Source: Verrucomicrobiia bacterium
GTDB lineage: Bacteria > Verrucomicrobiota > Verrucomicrobiia > Limisphaerales > UBA8199
Direction of reading: 5' to 3'
Assembly: GCA_035946615.1 (NCBI GenBank)
Contig: DASYZB010000055.1
Coordinates: 1-64,000, forward strand
Length of the DNA stretch: 64,000 nucleotides
Shown here: one piece after another, positions 26,622 through 36,068 of the stretch
How positions within the stretch are numbered: the stretch's first letter is position 1
Layout: each line of letters starts with the position of its first letter
Position numbers and translations under genes: made by a program
The notes under the pieces: generated by a model
The model's input: only the letters and a program-made list of their open reading frames with translations
What the model was told of the DNA's origin: nothing
Database searches by the model: none

Positions 26622-29069
26622 ATGATTGAACGTTTTGCCCTCAGAATCCTGCTGCTCGTATTGAGTGGCAATTTGTTGTTGCCACTCTACGCCGTCCAGA
26701 CGGGCGCACCCCAGTCGGAGCCCTCTAAACCCGATGTCGCAGCAGAGGTCCCGGCGACTACTAATGCCGTCTTTCATCCGCTCAAACCAGGCCCTGTGGA
26801 CGGCCAAATCTCTTACGTCACCGCGCGTTTGCTCGAACGGTACCACTATTTGCGCATGCCCTTCGACACCGCCGTCTCGACCAAGTTCTTTGATAAATAC
26901 CTCGATATGTTCGACCCGCAACATGTCCATTTCCTCCAGTCCGATTTGGCCGAGTTCGACCATTACCGCACCAACCTCGACCGCCTGACTCTGGGGCACA
27001 GCGACGCCCGGCCCGCTGACGAGATATTCAACCGGTTCGTCGAGCGCCTCGGACAACGCGTTGCCTACGTCGATGAGCTGCTTAAAACTGAGAAGTTCAC
27101 CTTCAATAACGATGAACGAATCCTCATTAACCGCAAAGACCAGCCTTATCCGAAAGACCTCAACGACGCCAAAAAGATTTGGCGCGAAAGGCTCCGGTTC
27201 GAGTATCTCCAGGAAGAACTTGGCCGGGCCGATGCTAAGGACAAAGCCACCGCTGCCTCAACCTCCTCAACTCCAAAAACAGCCGAACTCAATAAACCCA
27301 AGAAAACCGAGGCCGAGGAGATCGTCGAGACTTTGAGCCATCGGTATCACCGGAATCTGCACACCTTCATTGATTGGGACCACGACGATGTGCTCCAAGT
27401 CTATCTGACCACCCTGGCCCATGTCTATGATCCCCATTCAGATTATTTTGGCGGTTCCCAGTTGGACAGTTTTGCCATCGGCATGAACCTGAGCCTGTTC
27501 GGCATCGGAGCCGAGCTGATGTCCGAAGACGGCTATTGCACCATCCACCATTTATTGCCCGGCGGGCCAGCGGAGAAGAGCAAAAAGATCAAAGAAAACG
27601 ACCGCATCATCGCCGTCGCCCAAAGCAATCAGCCTCCCGTCGATGTGGTCGATATGAGCCTCAACAAAGCCGTCCAGCTCATCCGGGGCCCCAAAGGAAC
27701 CGAGGTGCGTCTGACTATCCTCCCTGCGGGGACCAGAACGGCCGCCCCTAAAACCATCAGCCTGGTGCGGGACGAGATAAAGCTCGAAGATCAGGAAGCC
27801 AAAGCCAAGCTCATCGAGATGCCCAACGGCCATGGTGGCGAGGCGCGCCTCGGCGTCATCGATCTGCCTTCTTTTTATGCCAGCTTCGATCCCTCCAATA
27901 ATCGCGGCAAGACAGAGCCCAAGAGCACCACTGCCGACGTGGCCCGCTTGCTCACCAAGCTCAAGCAGGAAAACGCCAATGGCGTTATCCTCGACCTGCG
28001 CCGCAACGGCGGCGGTTCCCTTGAGGAAGCCATCCGCTTGACCGGCTTGTTCATCAAAGAAGGTCCGGTCGTCCAGGTCCGCAACCCCGACGGCAATGTC
28101 GAGGAGGACGATGATACCGACCCAACCGAGCTTTATGAGGGGCCGCTCATCGTGCTAACCAGCCGCTTGAGCGCCTCGGCCTCGGAGATTCTGGCGGGGG
28201 CCTTGCAGGACTATGGCCGGGCGCTGATCGTTGGGGATAGCTCCACCCATGGCAAAGGCACCGTCCAGAGCGTCCAGCCATTGCGACCTTACATGCGCAT
28301 CAATTCCAGCCTGCTGACCAATAACCCCGGCGCGCTCAAACTGACCATCAAGAAATTCTATCGGCCCAGCGGCGCCTCCACCCAGTTGAAGGGCGTCGTC
28401 TCCGATATCATCCTGCCCTCGCTCTTCAACGAGTCGAAGGACATTGGCGAAACGGCCTTGGATAACCCGCTCCCATGGGACACCATCGACAGCGCGAAGT
28501 ACGACCATTTCAATATGGTCCAACCCTATCTGCCCGAGTTGCGCCGCCGCTCCAGCGAGCGCGTCGCCAAAGATAAGGAATTTTCTTACATCCGCGAGGA
28601 TATCGCCCTGTTCAAAAAGCAACAGGCCGACAAGACCATTTCCCTGAACGAAAAAGTCCGGCTCAAGGAAAAAGAAGACGCCATCGCCCGGGAGAAGGCC
28701 CGCGATAAAGAGCGCTTGGCCCGCATTGAGCCGAAGGAAACCATTTATGAATTGTCCCTGAAACAGGCGTTGCTGCCCGGCTTGCCCCCGCCATTGGGCA
28801 AGACCAACAGCACCCTCGCCAGCCTTTCAGCCACAGGACCGGCCATCCATGGACTCAATACCAATTCCGCCATTGCCGCCATTGCCGCCACCTCGACCGC
28901 TCCCATTACCCGGGATGACACCAGCGCCAGCACACCGTTGGATGGCGCCATCGACGAGGAAAAGGCCCCCCCGGTTGACGCAGACCTCGAAGAGTCGGAG
29001 CATATCCTGGTGGATTACCTCTCGTTGATGTCCAAGAGCGGCGTTGTGGCCGCCGGCCATACGCCGTGA
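26622..29069 (+). CDS. prc: Carboxy-terminal (tail-specific) protease Prc
   Basis: 815 aa with a signal peptide (IRFALRI-type start, hydrophobic LLLVLSGNLLLPLYA). It has the Prc layout: a long helical N-domain (Q-x-x-H-F-L-Q, FDKYLDMFDPQHVHFL), a PDZ domain near residues 285-365 (GIGAELMSEDGYCTIHHLLPG), and the S41 catalytic domain. The Ser-Lys pair aligns with E. coli Ser430/Lys455 as Ser519 in LSASASEIL and Lys545 in HGKGTVQS. The C-terminus has a Lys/Glu-rich coiled coil and a low-complexity Ala/Thr stretch. It trims periplasmic proteins and cell-wall hydrolases. Confidence 0.94.
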   Translation: MIERFALRILLLVLSGNLLLPLYAVQTGAPQSEPSKPDVAAEVPATTNAVFHPLKPGPVDGQISYVTARLLERYHYLRMPFDTAVSTKFFDKYLDMFDPQHVHFLQSDLAEFDHYRTNLDRLTLGHSDARPADEIFNRFVERLGQRVAYVDELLKTEKFTFNNDERILINRKDQPYPKDLNDAKKIWRERLRFEYLQEELGRADAKDKATAASTSSTPKTAELNKPKKTEAEEIVETLSHRYHRNLHTFIDWDHDDVLQVYLTTLAHVYDPHSDYFGGSQLDSFAIGMNLSLFGIGAELMSEDGYCTIHHLLPGGPAEKSKKIKENDRIIAVAQSNQPPVDVVDMSLNKAVQLIRGPKGTEVRLTILPAGTRTAAPKTISLVRDEIKLEDQEAKAKLIEMPNGHGGEARLGVIDLPSFYASFDPSNNRGKTEPKSTTADVARLLTKLKQENANGVILDLRRNGGGSLEEAIRLTGLFIKEGPVVQVRNPDGNVEEDDDTDPTELYEGPLIVLTSRLSASASEILAGALQDYGRALIVGDSSTHGKGTVQSVQPLRPYMRINSSLLTNNPGALKLTIKKFYRPSGASTQLKGVVSDIILPSLFNESKDIGETALDNPLPWDTIDSAKYDHFNMVQPYLPELRRRSSERVAKDKEFSYIREDIALFKKQQADKTISLNEKVRLKEKEDAIAREKARDKERLARIEPKETIYELSLKQALLPGLPPPLGKTNSTLASLSATGPAIHGLNTNSAIAAIAATSTAPITRDDTSASTPLDGAIDEEKAPPVDADLEESEHILVDYLSLMSKSGVVAAGHTP

Positions 29070-29270
29070 GTGAGTCTCAAAGAATACAAAGCGAAAAAGC
29101 TCAAAGGGGATTGGACCCTTGTGCGCATGCGCTCGCGCGACGAGGAGGCCAAGCCCCAATGGCTGCTCCTCAAAAGCGGCCAGGACCTGCCGTCCTTCTC
29201 CAGCCGCGACGAAGACCGCTCTGTCCTGACGGGGCGCTCGATGAAACAAATCGGCGGAGCCCAGCTTTAA
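29070..29270 (+). pseudogene. Fragment of a LigD-type 3'-phosphoesterase domain
   Basis: 66 aa starting with a GTG directly after the prc stop. KKLKGDWTLVRMR, KPQWLLLKSGQD and SVLTGRSMKQIGG match the last third of LigD phosphoesterase domains (LKGxWxLVRM, QWLLIK, SxxxGRxMxxIA). The metal-binding first two thirds are missing, so it cannot be an active enzyme. It is most likely the 3' remnant of a deleted gene. Confidence 0.6.
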
Positions 29271-29373
29271 TATCGATTTTTAATTAGCCCTCTCCCTGCT
29301 TTGATCCGGCAAAACGGGGTATTGTCCTAGTTGTCTTACCCGCCCGCCGCCATAGGTTTAGACATCATTTGCA

Positions 29374-30729
29374 ATGAAGGCTCTGGTTCCAAAATCCCGC
29401 CTCATCCTGATGACCGCTGACACTGTCGGCGGTGTCTGGACCTATGCCTTGGAACTGGCCCAAGCCCTCGAACAGCATGGAATCCAAATCGCCCTGGCAA
29501 CAATGGGCCGCCCGTTAAACCGCTCCCAGCGCAAGCAGGCAGCGCGTGCGTCAAATGTCGAGGTCTTCGAAAGCGCTTACAAACTCGAATGGATGCCCGA
29601 GCCCTGGGATGACGTCGCCGAGGCCGGCGAATGGCTGCTCGCCCTCGAAGCACGGCTGCGCCCCGACCTGATTCATCTCAACGGCTATGCCCACGCCGCC
29701 CTATCCTGGCGCGCGCCCAAACTTGTCGTGGGCCATTCGTGCGTCCTTTCCTGGTGGCAGGCCGTCCATGGTTCGCCGCCGCCTGCTTGTTGGAACCGCT
29801 ATCGCCTTGCAGTCCTCGCCGGGCTTAAAGCCGCCGACCTTGTGGTCGCCCCTTCGGCAGCCATGTTGCTGATGCTTGAAGAGCACTACGGCAACGTCGC
29901 CAAGGGAATCGTCATTCCCAACGGGCGTTCGCTTCCTTTTATCACCCCGCGTCCCAAGGAGAATCTTATCCTGAGCGCTGGCCGGCTCTGGGACGCCGCG
30001 AAAAACATTTCGACCCTGGCGTCTGTCGCCGCTGCTCTCTCATGGCCCGTCTATGTGGCTGGGGAGACGAGGTATCCAGCCGGGGCTGCCACTCGCTATG
30101 AGAATATCCATGCGTTGGGTCTGTTGAATGGCGAGCAATTGCTCCCTTGGTTTGCCCGCGCCGCCATTTATGCATTGCCAGCGCGCTATGAGCCGTTCGG
30201 ACTCTCCGTTCTTGAAGCCGCTTTGGCCGGCTGCGCCTTGGTCCTGGGCGATATCCCCAGCTTGCGAGAGATTTGGGGTGATGCGGCAATTTACGTTCCC
30301 ACTGAAGAACCGGAAGCGCTTGCCGATACATTGCGAGAACTGATTGCCGGACCTGCATGGCGCGGCTACCTCTCTGCCAAAGCCCGCGCCACCGCTGCTC
30401 GTTATTCGCCCGAGTTGATGGCTGCCGCTTATCTGCTGGCTTATAACCAATTGCTGCGCCAGGCAAGCCGCCGCCAAGGCCCGCCCAAATTGAACACAGT
30501 CCCCCATCCAGGCCGCCGCCGCGAACCTGTGGCTAATGGGCAGAAAATGGTTCTCAGCAGCCTTTGCCCCAGCAGACCCTCAGGGCCGGACCTTTTGTCA
30601 CCCGCAAAGTTGCGCAATGAAACACGTCTCCGTCCAATGACGCGCCTGCCGGTCTCTCTACGGTGCGCTAATAAGCAAAGAAATGAATCTCAAGCCACAG
30701 CTCATTTGGCGCGGGTCACGCACGATTAA
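29374..30729 (+). CDS. Glycosyltransferase family 4
   Basis: 451 aa GT-B enzyme. The N-domain opens LILMTADTVGGVWTYALELAQAL (acceptor side). The C-domain has LSAGRLWDAAKNISTLASVAAAL and the donor-binding E-x7-E motif in RYEPFGLSVLEAALAGCALVLGD. It should transfer a sugar from a nucleotide-sugar in the cytoplasm, probably to a surface glycan. Recognisable homology ends near residue 370. The last 80 residues (Pro/Arg-rich, no conserved pattern) look like read-through into formerly non-coding DNA. No sugar-synthesis partners lie beside it. Confidence 0.85.
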   Translation: MKALVPKSRLILMTADTVGGVWTYALELAQALEQHGIQIALATMGRPLNRSQRKQAARASNVEVFESAYKLEWMPEPWDDVAEAGEWLLALEARLRPDLIHLNGYAHAALSWRAPKLVVGHSCVLSWWQAVHGSPPPACWNRYRLAVLAGLKAADLVVAPSAAMLLMLEEHYGNVAKGIVIPNGRSLPFITPRPKENLILSAGRLWDAAKNISTLASVAAALSWPVYVAGETRYPAGAATRYENIHALGLLNGEQLLPWFARAAIYALPARYEPFGLSVLEAALAGCALVLGDIPSLREIWGDAAIYVPTEEPEALADTLRELIAGPAWRGYLSAKARATAARYSPELMAAAYLLAYNQLLRQASRRQGPPKLNTVPHPGRRREPVANGQKMVLSSLCPSRPSGPDLLSPAKLRNETRLRPMTRLPVSLRCANKQRNESQATAHLARVTHD

Positions 30730-31034
30730 TTCCCTGCGGACCCGGGGCATCTTCTTGGCGCTTCCCTATCTTGAACGTGAAAGCCCGCTAGTGGGCGAAC
30801 CCAAGCGCATCACCACCCGTTCAGCCAATCGCCAACCAAACGTGTTAGCGCGCCCGACCCGTAGCGCCGCCCTGAGCGCTACCAAGCGCTTCACGTAAAT
30901 GCCGGGGCTCCGCCCGTCCCGGACGCAGCAAGCACCAAAGCACCCACGCACCAAGACGCTTCCCGACCCGCTCATCGTCCCTTAGCGGGGGCACTTCAGG
31001 CGCGCGGACCTGGACTGCTCACTTCCCGCGCGGT
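30730..31034. other. 305-bp intergenic region with small hairpins
   Basis: No gene seen. GTAGCGC (30861-30867) and GCGCTAC (30876-30882) form a 7-bp stem with an 8-nt loop. It lies between the convergent glycosyltransferase and NUDIX genes and may help end both transcripts. The rest is low-information, Cys/Pro-codon-like GC-rich sequence. Confidence 0.4.
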
Positions 31035-31586
31035 TCAACCACGGCGCTTTTGATAAAGCTCGAAATAAAAAAGTCCGGCAATGACCAGGCAATGGCGGAT
31101 TTTGCCGCCCGCCACCAGTTCGGGTATCTGACCCACGGGCACCAGGCGCGTCACCAAATCCTCGCCATGATCGAACTGGACCGGGTGAATGCAACGGCAA
31201 TTGTCGAGCAGCACAGTGAAGCAGCGGTTGCTCATAATGGCCGGGTTGGGGAAGACCTCGCCAATCCGGCGCGGGTTTTCACCCTGGTAACCGGTTTCTT
31301 CCCGTAGTTCGCGCGCCGCGGCCTCTTCCGGCGAAGCATCTCCCGCGTCAATCATACCGCCCGGGATTTCCAGTTCAACCGTGCCCGAACCGTGCCGGTA
31401 CTGCTCGATCATTACCAGGTGCCCTTCGGCCGTAAGGGGGATGACATTCACCCAATTGACGGAATCCAGGACGACAAACTCATGCTCCTGTTGGGTGCGC
31501 GGTGAGATGGCGCGCTCCCAGCGCGCTTTGAAAACGCGGAAATCCCCTGCCGGACGCGAACCGATTTTTCGCCAAGGTTCCACCAT
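31035..31586 (-). CDS. NUDIX hydrolase (ADP-ribose pyrophosphatase-like)
   Basis: About 183 aa from the ATG at 31586, just downstream of the neighbour's stop; the longer frame to 31718 would lie inside that gene. The complete Nudix box GGMIDAGDASPEEAAARELREETGY is present in the form Gx5Ex7REUxEExGU, read here in two parts: the GG...E start and the REL-REETGY end. The preceding strand VIPLTAEGHLVMIEQYRHG is typical of ADP-ribose or GDP-mannose pyrophosphatases. Last gene of the cyclophilin-small protein-NUDIX operon. Confidence 0.88.
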   Translation of the reverse strand: MVEPWRKIGSRPAGDFRVFKARWERAISPRTQQEHEFVVLDSVNWVNVIPLTAEGHLVMIEQYRHGSGTVELEIPGGMIDAGDASPEEAAARELREETGYQGENPRRIGEVFPNPAIMSNRCFTVLLDNCRCIHPVQFDHGEDLVTRLVPVGQIPELVAGGKIRHCLVIAGLFYFELYQKRRG

Positions 31587-31602
31587 TTGGATTTGATGCG
31601 CT

Positions 31603-31833
31603 TCAGAGCCCTCGTTCTTTGGCAGCCCAGCCCTGACGCATGAGTTCGAGCAGGTGCGCCAGGGCCTCCTCGTAAGACCGCTCCTTTTGGACCGCCAATT
31701 GCCGGGCGCGCTTGTCAAGTTGCCCCGCCATCTCGCCCGACTTATGCGCCGGGCAACCCTGCTTGACCAGAATCGATTCCAGTTCCGTTAAGTCCAAAAT
31801 AGGATTCGTGCCACTTGATGAAATTCGTCTCAT
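31603..31833 (-). CDS. Small helical protein, unknown
   Basis: 76 aa, predicted helical, charged, without signal or motifs (DLTELESILVKQ..., KERSYEEALAHLLELMRQGW). The start overlaps the cyclophilin stop by 4 bp (ATGA) and the stop lies 16 bp before the NUDIX start. That tight spacing is the main evidence that it is real. Not recognised. Confidence 0.6.
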   Translation of the reverse strand: MRRISSSGTNPILDLTELESILVKQGCPAHKSGEMAGQLDKRARQLAVQKERSYEEALAHLLELMRQGWAAKERGL

Positions 31834-32432
31834 TTCACCGAATCGGACGGGACGACCCGGATGCTCTCGACACCCATGCGTTTATTGGGCCGGTCGGGGG
31901 GGTGGGTCGGCGTGGTGGCGATTTTTTCAAGCACATCGTCGCCCTTAATCAATTTGCCAAACGCGGTGTATTGGTGGTCCAGGAAACGGGGGTTGCCATG
32001 GCAGATAAAAAATTGGCTGCCTGCAGAATCCGGGTCGCTGGACCTGGCCATGGAAAGAACTCCGCGATCATGATGGCGGTCATTGAACTCTGCTTTGACT
32101 TTGTATCCTGGCCCGCCAGTACCCCAATTGGCTTCCTGGCTAGGATCCTTGGTCAGCGGGTCGCCCCCCTGAATCATAAAGCCTTTGATGACTCTGTGAA
32201 AACAGGTCCCGTCGTAAAAGCCTTTGTTGGCCAGGGTTTTGAAGTTTTCGACGGTCTTCGGCGCCACATCGGGCCAAAGTTCCGCGACCATTTCCCCCTC
32301 AGTCGTTTTTATTACCGCCACTTCCTTCATTTTGTCCTCCTTGGAACCGGGTTTGTTGTTGGTGTCTTCCGCCCAGCCGAGAGCCAGGCCCATGGCCAGG
32401 CCGGCGGCACAAATCGATATGAATAATTTCAT
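31830..32432 (-). CDS. Exported cyclophilin-type peptidyl-prolyl isomerase
   Basis: 200 aa with a signal peptide (MKLFISICAAGLAMGLALG). The cyclophilin core is complete: AVIKTTEGEMVAELWPDVAPKTVENF, FHRVIKGFMIQGGDP with the catalytic Arg, GVLSMARSSDPDSAGSQFFI, and HQYTAFGKLIKG. It speeds proline isomerisation of proteins in the periplasm. First gene of a three-gene operon and divergent from purC. Confidence 0.92.
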   Translation of the reverse strand: MKLFISICAAGLAMGLALGWAEDTNNKPGSKEDKMKEVAVIKTTEGEMVAELWPDVAPKTVENFKTLANKGFYDGTCFHRVIKGFMIQGGDPLTKDPSQEANWGTGGPGYKVKAEFNDRHHDRGVLSMARSSDPDSAGSQFFICHGNPRFLDHQYTAFGKLIKGDDVLEKIATTPTHPPDRPNKRMGVESIRVVPSDSVK

Positions 32433-32559
32433 AATGCCTCAGAATGTCCCATGAGCGCGCCCCGATGTCACGCTCGGATTCTGACCGAATGGCGGAAGGT
32501 TTTTCGTCTGGTCTCATTTCGTACTTTGCTCCCGTGGGCGTCTTTCGCATATTGCGCGC

Positions 32560-33450
32560 ATGACCAACGAACCCTTGCTCCACATTGAATTGCCCGGCGT
32601 TAAGAAGCTCAAGAGCGGCAAAGTGCGGGACATTTTCGATCTCGGTGACCGCTTATTATTCGTCGCTTCCGACCGGATATCGGCCTTCGACGTTATCATG
32701 CCCAATGGGATTCCGCGCAAAGGGGAGGTGCTGACGCAGATTTCCTATTTCTGGTTTGGGCAGACCGAGTCGTTTCAGGCCAACCACCTCGTCTCGCATG
32801 CGAACGATCCGTTGCCCTCTGAGCTGCAGCCGTTCGCGTCCAAGCTGGCGCGGCGCAGCATGGTGGTTAAAAAAGCCGCTCCGCTGGCCATCGAATGCGT
32901 CGTGCGCGGCTACCTGGCAGGCTCGGGATGGAAAGAATACCGCGAGCATCAGACCGTGTGCGGCATTAAACTGCCCGCCGCCCTGAAGGAATCTTCTGAA
33001 TTGCCTGAACCGATTTTTACCCCGGCTACAAAGGCCGAGAGCGGCCACGACGAGAACATCTCATTCGAGCGGGCAGCCGGGATTGTGGGAGGGGACATTG
33101 CTGAGAAGGTGCGCGCAGCGAGCCTGAAGATTTATAATTCCGCCCGGGATTATGCCCGCAAGCGCGGCATCATCATTGCCGATACGAAATTCGAGTTTGG
33201 TCTATTGAATGGGCAACTCATCCTAATCGATGAAGTGCTCACGCCCGATTCCTCGCGGTTCTGGCCTGCCGATCAATACCAAACAGGCAAGAGCCAGCCC
33301 AGTTTCGATAAACAATTCGTGCGGGATTACCTCGAAACACTCGATTGGAACAAAACAGCGCCTGGCCCGGTCCTGCCCGCCCAGGTTGTGGCTCGCACCC
33401 AGGCCAAATACCTCGACGCATACGAGCGGCTGACAGGCAGGCCGTTGTAG
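32560..33450 (+). CDS. purC: SAICAR synthase
   Basis: 296 aa. It joins aspartate to CAIR using ATP, in purine synthesis. Family signatures: [26 protein letters not shown] (glycine-rich nucleotide site), [30 protein letters not shown] and [12 protein letters not shown] with [14 protein letters not shown]. Length is that of the long eukaryote/plant-like bacterial form. Single gene, convergent with the phosphorylase gene (13-bp gap). Confidence 0.97.
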   Translation: MTNEPLLHIELPGVKKLKSGKVRDIFDLGDRLLFVASDRISAFDVIMPNGIPRKGEVLTQISYFWFGQTESFQANHLVSHANDPLPSELQPFASKLARRSMVVKKAAPLAIECVVRGYLAGSGWKEYREHQTVCGIKLPAALKESSELPEPIFTPATKAESGHDENISFERAAGIVGGDIAEKVRAASLKIYNSARDYARKRGIIIADTKFEFGLLNGQLILIDEVLTPDSSRFWPADQYQTGKSQPSFDKQFVRDYLETLDWNKTAPGPVLPAQVVARTQAKYLDAYERLTGRPL

Positions 33451-33463
33451 AGTATGCCATAGG

Positions 33464-34129
33464 TTAGAGGTTTCGGACTGCAAACGCACTCAAGCCAGCC
33501 TCGAGGACCCGAGCCAAGCGCCTGGCTGCGCGGCGGCTTTGGCTTTGGAGCAGGAGTAGGCCAGGAATCGCAACTGGCGATTTGAGGATGCCGAGCGCGA
33601 GCTTGAAACCATCAAGCCGCTTGTCCTCGGTCATGATTTGGTTGAAATCAAAAGGCAAACTTTTCCGGGCAGGATCGAGGATGACACGCACTGTGGCGCA
33701 TGGAATGGTTAGCTGACGGCAAATGGCCCAAATGGCATCCGACTCCATTTCCACGGCGTCGGCGCCGGTTTTTTGCCAAAGTGCGCGCTTTTCTTCGGCG
33801 GTAATGACAACCCGCTCTTGAGAGACGAACTTGGCCCGCTGGGCCCCGGCCTCTTCAAGGGCTTCATCGAGTTCGTGTAACCCCTCTGTCTGGAACAGCA
33901 CCGCTCCATGCGGGAGTTTCGGGTTGAGGCCGCCGGCGAACCCGCAGCTCAAGACCAGCTTTGGCCGCGCGCGCGTGAGCGCGGCTCGGACGGTTTTGCG
34001 CGCATTCCCGCCGCCCATGCCCGTGAGCAAAATTCGGAGTCCCTGTTTTGTGGCAGGCCAATCCACGCAGAACCGGGCCTCCTGTTTGACGGCGAAACAC
34101 AGAAGTATTTTGTTTGAAATGGGACTCAT
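33464..34129 (-). CDS. Phosphorylase-superfamily (MTAN-like) nucleosidase
   Basis: About 221 aa from the ATG at 34129, which overlaps the exonuclease stop by 4 bp; the longer frame to 34414 lies inside that gene. The pattern fits purine nucleoside phosphorylase/MTA-SAH nucleosidases: ILLTGMGGGNARKTV, LVLSCGFAGGLNPKLPHGAVL and the substrate loop DAVEMESDAIWAIC. Related proteins act on MTA/SAH or in hopanoid synthesis (HpnG), so the substrate is open. It ends an apgM-exonuclease-phosphorylase operon. Confidence 0.78.
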   Translation of the reverse strand: MSPISNKILLCFAVKQEARFCVDWPATKQGLRILLTGMGGGNARKTVRAALTRARPKLVLSCGFAGGLNPKLPHGAVLFQTEGLHELDEALEEAGAQRAKFVSQERVVITAEEKRALWQKTGADAVEMESDAIWAICRQLTIPCATVRVILDPARKSLPFDFNQIMTEDKRLDGFKLALGILKSPVAIPGLLLLQSQSRRAARRLARVLEAGLSAFAVRNL

Positions 34130-34845
34130 TTGATCCCTGCCAGGCGCTCTTTCCAGAGCTGGAACAGCAGGACCGTTGCCCGGACATCGCGCAGGCAGTA
34201 CTCGGCGATTTCGCGGAAGCGGCTCTCGTCGAGGAGCGTGTTGATATCGCGGCCCGTCACGCCATGGCTCTTGGGTGATTCGATTCCGAAGGCCTTGCAA
34301 TAAAAATCGAGGTTGAACCGCCGGGCCGCCCCATCGCGCCCGCTGACACCGTAAAAGGTCAGTTGCTCGGCCAGGTCGCAATGCGGCTCGGTTTGGAAAC
34401 GATAGCCCAGCCAATCTTTGCGCGAGATAGGCACGTTCAGGAGGGCCGAGCGCAAATAAATAAACGGCACATCGAACCCGCGGCCGTTGAAGGTGACGAT
34501 ATGGTCGTAATGTTTGGCCACGTCCCAGAAAGCAGTCAGCAGCTCGATTTCATCCACGCAAGGCACAAATTCAACAGGCCCGGCCTCTTCGGCTGCGTCC
34601 TCGTAATCATCCGCCGTGAAGAGCACCTGGCCGCGCGAGGTCTCGGCGTTGAGCATGGCGATGCAGACGACCTGGGCCGTAAAAGGCCAGAGGCTGCATT
34701 GCTGCGCAATTTCGAGCCGGCGCGCCGCGCGGGCCGGTTCTTCGGCTATCTTGCCGCACTCGCGGAAGAGGTACTCCTGCTGCGCCTCGTCAAAGCGATC
34801 GAGCGGCAGGGCAGAAGTCTCGATATCGAAAACGAGTTTGGCCAT
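34126..34845 (-). CDS. Predicted 3'-5' exonuclease (DEDD, RNase H-like)
   Basis: 239 aa. DEDD exonuclease motifs are visible: Exo I FDIETSALP (Asp, Glu), Exo II HIVTFNGRGFDVPFIYLRS, and Exo III near EYCLRDVRATVLLFQLW. The family is the one described as related to the proofreading domain of PolB. It probably trims DNA or RNA 3' ends. The start codon overlaps the apgM stop by one base (TAATG), and its own stop overlaps the next start. Confidence 0.82.
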   Translation of the reverse strand: MAKLVFDIETSALPLDRFDEAQQEYLFRECGKIAEEPARAARRLEIAQQCSLWPFTAQVVCIAMLNAETSRGQVLFTADDYEDAAEEAGPVEFVPCVDEIELLTAFWDVAKHYDHIVTFNGRGFDVPFIYLRSALLNVPISRKDWLGYRFQTEPHCDLAEQLTFYGVSGRDGAARRFNLDFYCKAFGIESPKSHGVTGRDINTLLDESRFREIAEYCLRDVRATVLLFQLWKERLAGIK

Positions 34846-36068
34846 TAGGCACCAAACTTATCAAACAGCTTGGCATTGGCCTGCATCAAACGAATGAGGT
34901 ACTTGGCCTCGAACAAACCAAGCGAACCCGTGTTGGCCCCGGTTTCAGTGAAACGCTCGAGCTTGTCCGAGCCGGAGCAGGCCGAATGCAGCAGGACCGG
35001 TTGAGGATGCCAGGAATGGCCTTTCATGGCGCAAGGCGTGGAGTGATCCCCGGTTATGGCGAGCACATCGGGCCTCTTGCGCAGCAGGATGGGCAACGCG
35101 GTGTCCAGTTCCTCCACGGCTTTTCGTTTGGCAGCAAAGTTGCCGTCTTCTCCATACATATCGGTATATTTAAAATGGATGAAGAAGTAATCAAAGTTGT
35201 CGTACTCGGCCAGGTAACGCTCGAACTGCTCGCCAATCTTTTGCGGACCTTCGAGCTTGGTCATGCCAACCAGTTGGGCCAGGCCCTTGTACATCGGATA
35301 CACGGCCAGGCAGCAGGCGCGCAAACCGTAGCGGTCCTGGAAGCTCGGGATGAGCGGCTGATGCGCAATGCCCCGCAGCAAAAATCCGTTTGCGGGCCTT
35401 TTCTGCGCCAAAATCGGCAAGGCGGCTTCGTAAAAGTCCGCCACCAACTTCGCAGCCTTTTTGGCCTTAAGCGATTTGGGATTGAGCGGCGTAACCTGCG
35501 GGATTGGCAAACCTTCGCGATGCGGGTCCGCGTCGCTCAGTGGCCCTTCAAGTCCCTTGCCCCGGAACAACACCACAAACCGGTGGCCTTTGCCTGCCTT
35601 AATGATGACCTGGGTATCGCCAATCTTTTTGACGTTCTGAGCCAGTAACGCGCACAACTCTTCGCAAACGGCTGTGTCAATCCGGCCCGCCCGTCGATCG
35701 GTGACGATCCCCTTTTGGTCCAGCGTGCAGAAATTAGCGCGCGCCGCCACATCACCGGCCTGCAAATCGAGGCCAAGGCCGAGGGCCTCAATCACCCCGC
35801 GCCCGACCTGGAATTCCAGCGGATCATAGCCAAACAAGGCCAGATGGCCTGGGCCGCTGCCCGGAGTGACGCCCGGCGCGACGGGTATCATTCGGCCCTG
35901 GGCGGAGTCTTTGCTCAATGCATCCAGGTTAGGGGTGCGCGCGGCCTCCAGTGGTGTCACGTACCCCTGCTCGCGTGTGGCGACATCCCCCACCCCATCC
36001 AGCACCACCAGCGCCATCTTCACCTTCATTTTCAACGTCAGTTCCGCATACAATGCATCCAAATTCAT
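34845..36068 (-). CDS. apgM: Cofactor-independent phosphoglycerate mutase, archaeal type
   Basis: About 407 aa from the ATG at 36068, preceded by AAAGGA at proper distance; the longer start at 36089 is less likely. Alkaline-phosphatase-fold motifs: MALVVLDGVGDVA (metal Asp), ARTPNLDALSKDSAQGRM (the acting Ser/Thr region), GPGHLALFGYDPL and VLAITGDHSTPCAMKGHSWHPQPVL (metal His/Asp). It converts 3- to 2-phosphoglycerate in glycolysis. First gene of a three-gene operon. Confidence 0.93.
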   Translation of the reverse strand: MNLDALYAELTLKMKVKMALVVLDGVGDVATREQGYVTPLEAARTPNLDALSKDSAQGRMIPVAPGVTPGSGPGHLALFGYDPLEFQVGRGVIEALGLGLDLQAGDVAARANFCTLDQKGIVTDRRAGRIDTAVCEELCALLAQNVKKIGDTQVIIKAGKGHRFVVLFRGKGLEGPLSDADPHREGLPIPQVTPLNPKSLKAKKAAKLVADFYEAALPILAQKRPANGFLLRGIAHQPLIPSFQDRYGLRACCLAVYPMYKGLAQLVGMTKLEGPQKIGEQFERYLAEYDNFDYFFIHFKYTDMYGEDGNFAAKRKAVEELDTALPILLRKRPDVLAITGDHSTPCAMKGHSWHPQPVLLHSACSGSDKLERFTETGANTGSLGLFEAKYLIRLMQANAKLFDKFGA

